Below are positions 4,310 through 5,840 of a stretch of 5,840 bases of DNA, in pieces. The stretch comes from Bacteroidales bacterium. GTDB lineage: Bacteria > Bacteroidota > Bacteroidia > Bacteroidales > Porphyromonadaceae. The translations under genes and the position numbers were made by a program. Where the stretch lies: NCBI GenBank assembly GCA_004555765.1, contig SFHG01000075.1, positions 1 through 5,840 of the forward strand. Direction: 5' to 3'. The stretch's first letter is position 1; every line of letters begins with the position of its first letter. The notes below the pieces were generated by a model. It made no database searches. It was not told where the DNA came from and was given only the letters and a program-made list of their open reading frames with translations.

Positions 4310-4317
4310 CAAATGTA
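4310..4317 (-). promoter_or_regulatory. Putative -7 box of the ClbS/VOC operon
   Basis: TACATTTG on the minus strand matches TAnnTTTG, with a predicted start near 4302-4304 and a leader of about 20 nt. No clear TTTG is found 19-21 nt upstream (around 4337-4342), so the -33 half is weak. Confidence 0.45.
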
Positions 4318-4375
4318 ATAAAAAAGGAGTTAGCAGTCAGAAGTTTGTGGCATTCTCTCAGCCCCAAGCACAGGA

Positions 4376-4424
4376 CACGCCCTGTACCTCCTTTACGCAT
4401 CCAAGGGGGGAGGTACAGGGCGTG
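4376..4424. terminator. 16-bp perfect hairpin behind the DUF4876 lipoprotein gene
   Basis: CACGCCCTGTACCTCC (4376-4391) and its exact complement (4409-4424) flank a 17-nt loop. Outer bases 4371-4374 and 4426-4429 add further pairs past one mismatch. It starts 16 nt after the minus-strand stop at 4441. No T-run follows on the minus strand, so it may act as a transcript-end stabiliser or non-canonical terminator that insulates the ClbS/VOC operon. Confidence 0.55.
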
Positions 4425-4440
4425 GTCTGTGGCGCCTATT

Positions 4441-5601
4441 TCACTGTGCGGCAGGAGCCGTTTTCTGCCAGTCTGAGAGGGAGGCGGGGACGGTCTCGAA
4501 GTCGAAAGAGGAATTGTCGTTGTCCACAAACTTGAGCCCGTCGTGCTTGCGACGAATGGCCAGTCCCAGTTCCTCTTTGGTATAGGCAAACTGCGTTTTG
4601 TGAGACACATTGGCGCCAAAAGCTCCTTTGTCTATGTCCTTAGGAAACGCCAACCACCTGAAGTTGGATTTCGGCGACATCGTCACCGCATCGATACACC
4701 ACGCTTTAGGCAGGGCTATGCAGATTTGGGCGCCTTCAAATTCATTGCTTATGTTGACTTGGATAGCAGTGTAGGGCCACCAGTAAACGGGTTTGGACTT
4801 ATCCCTATTCGTAATGGCTTCCTTCACTGCTTCGGGGTTGTTGGGCGTATCGGTATGCAGGTCCACAAGAGCAATGCCCCTGCTGTCGGTCTTCCGCGGG
4901 TCTATGGTAAAAGGACCTGCAACATTCTGGAACTGCACATCCTCATTGTAAATATCGACCATATTCGGCACTTTTTCATTGTCCGGAAGGTACTCGAAAT
5001 CGTCCCCATCCGCATAGCCCTCCGGGAGCCATTCCCAGTCGGCATTGGAAAAGTCGAAAGAGAGGGGGTTCCCGGGACGCTTTTCTCCGGTTTCTTCGTC
5101 AAGAACCACTTCTGCCTTGTGGTTGCCCGCAGAAGCAACAATGAGGATCGTTTGTCCCGGTTTGATGGGATGATCCTTGCCATTGCCCGGGAACATCGAA
5201 ATCTGGTCTACACCGAGAAAATCTTTCGTAAAATCTTGCTCGGGCTCCTTGAAGGAGAAAGGAAGGGTGGTGACAATCTCCGAAGTTACGAGAGCCAATC
5301 CATCAAGGTACTTAGTCTCATTGGTGGGATTATAGAGCTTGATGTACGTGTCATTAGTCTGATACTTGGCACCGGGGACTTCGGACACATGAGTCTCACC
5401 GGTAGATGGATCCGTGTACTTTTGGGTATAACCGTCCTGCCAGGAGCCAAGATAAAAGACTTCAAGGATAACGAGGTGGTCAAGCTTCTTTTCGGCATCT
5501 GGAGTATCGACACCGCCGTGGCGTTCAATCTTTCCGCCGCAGGACGAGAATATAAACGCAAGGGATAGGAAACAGAAAGCTATGATTTTCTTTGTTTTCA
5601 T
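4441..5601 (-). CDS. DUF4876-type lipoprotein (complete copy)
   Basis: A 386-aa predicted lipoprotein. Signal peptide residues 1-21: MKTKK, hydrophobic IIAFCFLSLAFIF, lipobox F18-S19-S20-C21, then GGKIERHGG. The body matches my memory of DUF4876: LDHLVILEVFYLGSW (40-54), NDTYIKLYNPTNETKYLDGL (83-102), MFPGNGKDHPIKPGQTILIV (136-155), FDFSNADWEW (182-191), LPKAWCIDAV (298-307), and the C-terminal IRRKHDGLKFVDNDNSSFDF (349-368). DUF4876 lipoproteins in Bacteroidota usually accompany a TonB-dependent outer-membrane receptor and are presumed to work at the cell surface in uptake. No biochemical role is established to my knowledge. The ATG at 5601 starts the signal peptide. A paralog ends 41 nt upstream on the same strand with no clear promoter between, so they are probably co-transcribed. 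Confidence 0.85.
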   Translation of the reverse strand: MKTKKIIAFCFLSLAFIFSSCGGKIERHGGVDTPDAEKKLDHLVILEVFYLGSWQDGYTQKYTDPSTGETHVSEVPGAKYQTNDTYIKLYNPTNETKYLDGLALVTSEIVTTLPFSFKEPEQDFTKDFLGVDQISMFPGNGKDHPIKPGQTILIVASAGNHKAEVVLDEETGEKRPGNPLSFDFSNADWEWLPEGYADGDDFEYLPDNEKVPNMVDIYNEDVQFQNVAGPFTIDPRKTDSRGIALVDLHTDTPNNPEAVKEAITNRDKSKPVYWWPYTAIQVNISNEFEGAQICIALPKAWCIDAVTMSPKSNFRWLAFPKDIDKGAFGANVSHKTQFAYTKEELGLAIRRKHDGLKFVDNDNSSFDFETVPASLSDWQKTAPAAQ

Positions 5602-5642
5602 AATTTTAATGAGTTATTGTTGAACATATGGTCTCTAAATGG

Positions 5643-5840
5643 TCAAATCATCGCGTCGGCCACCTCGAAGTCCGTGGTGGAATTATTGTCGTCGACGAAA
5701 TTCTTTCCATCGTGTTTACGTTTGATGGACTTACCGAATGAGCTGTCAAAAGTTTTATAGCCGGATATTTTTCTGAGATTGACCCCAAAGGCTCCTTTAT
5801 CCAACTCCTTGGGCAGCGGGTTCTGTGCGAATTCCTCTCT
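5643..5840 (-). CDS. DUF4876-type lipoprotein, C-terminal end (runs off the right edge)
   Basis: The last 65 codons of a second DUF4876-like protein, entering from the right edge and ending at TGA (5645-5643). It reads KELDKGAFGVNL, matching KDIDKGAFGANV (321-332) of the downstream copy. It then reads SIKRKHDGKNFVDDNNST and TDFEV, matching the RRKHDG...NDNSSFDFE ending. Its tail stops at VADAMI, about 10 residues sooner than the downstream copy. The N-terminus, signal peptide and promoter lie outside the window. The two copies form a same-strand tandem pair from a duplication. By family precedent a TonB-dependent receptor gene could lie further upstream, but that cannot be seen. Confidence 0.85.
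   Translation of the reverse strand, partial: REEFAQNPLPKELDKGAFGVNLRKISGYKTFDSSFGKSIKRKHDGKNFVDDNNSTTDFEVADAMI

Noticed and set aside
4543..5568. 341-codon plus-strand open frame opposite the DUF4876 gene
   Set aside because: It lies wholly antisense to a gene with signal peptide and family motifs. Its composition shows no domain, and it has no promoter or start context.

Overview
The window looks like chromosome from a member of the phylum Bacteroidota, probably order Bacteroidales and possibly Porphyromonas-like. The reasons are several close matches to the Bacteroidetes promoter (-33 TTTG, -7 TAnnTTTG), no strong Shine-Dalgarno sites, tRNA genes without encoded CCA, several lipobox lipoproteins, and a DUF4876-type lipoprotein family typical of that phylum. 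The genus is a guess.

Left end (1-842, minus strand): the start of tuf (EF-Tu), preceded by tRNA-Thr(GGT), tRNA-Gly(TCC) and tRNA-Tyr(GTA). In transcription order this is Tyr-Gly-Thr-tuf, the same order as tyrU-glyT-thrT-tufB in E. coli. Two tandem Bacteroidetes-type promoters (737-768 and 812-842) read into it.

Middle-left (843-1844): about 1 kb with no credible gene, packed with short palindromes and repeated words. It holds an 11-nt-phased GTAYGG array, a 21-bp hairpin, a 30-nt perfect palindrome, four GACCGC/GCGGTC hairpins, several GCCCC/GGGGC hairpins and three copies of a 16-mer. This is the strangest part of the window.

Middle (1845-3235, plus strand): two paralogous lipoproteins of unknown function (185 and 188 aa). 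They align without gaps over about 90 residues. Each is preceded by a copy of a ~94-bp repeat whose first half is a terminator hairpin. The copy behind the first gene forms a nearly ideal intrinsic terminator, and its stem differs from the other copy only by changes that restore pairing. The two genes therefore look separately transcribed.

Middle-right (3280-4317): a candidate bidirectional terminator separates the lipoproteins from a convergent minus-strand pair. This pair is a ClbS/DfsB-family four-helix protein followed, with an ATGA overlap, by a small VOC (glyoxalase/bleomycin-resistance fold) protein. It suggests a small resistance or detoxification operon.

Right end (4376-5840, minus strand): a complete DUF4876-type lipoprotein (386 aa) and, 41 nt upstream of it, the C-terminal end of a second paralog. 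They form a tandem array that continues outside the window and ends at a 16-bp hairpin. By family precedent such lipoproteins accompany TonB-dependent outer-membrane receptors, but no receptor is visible here.
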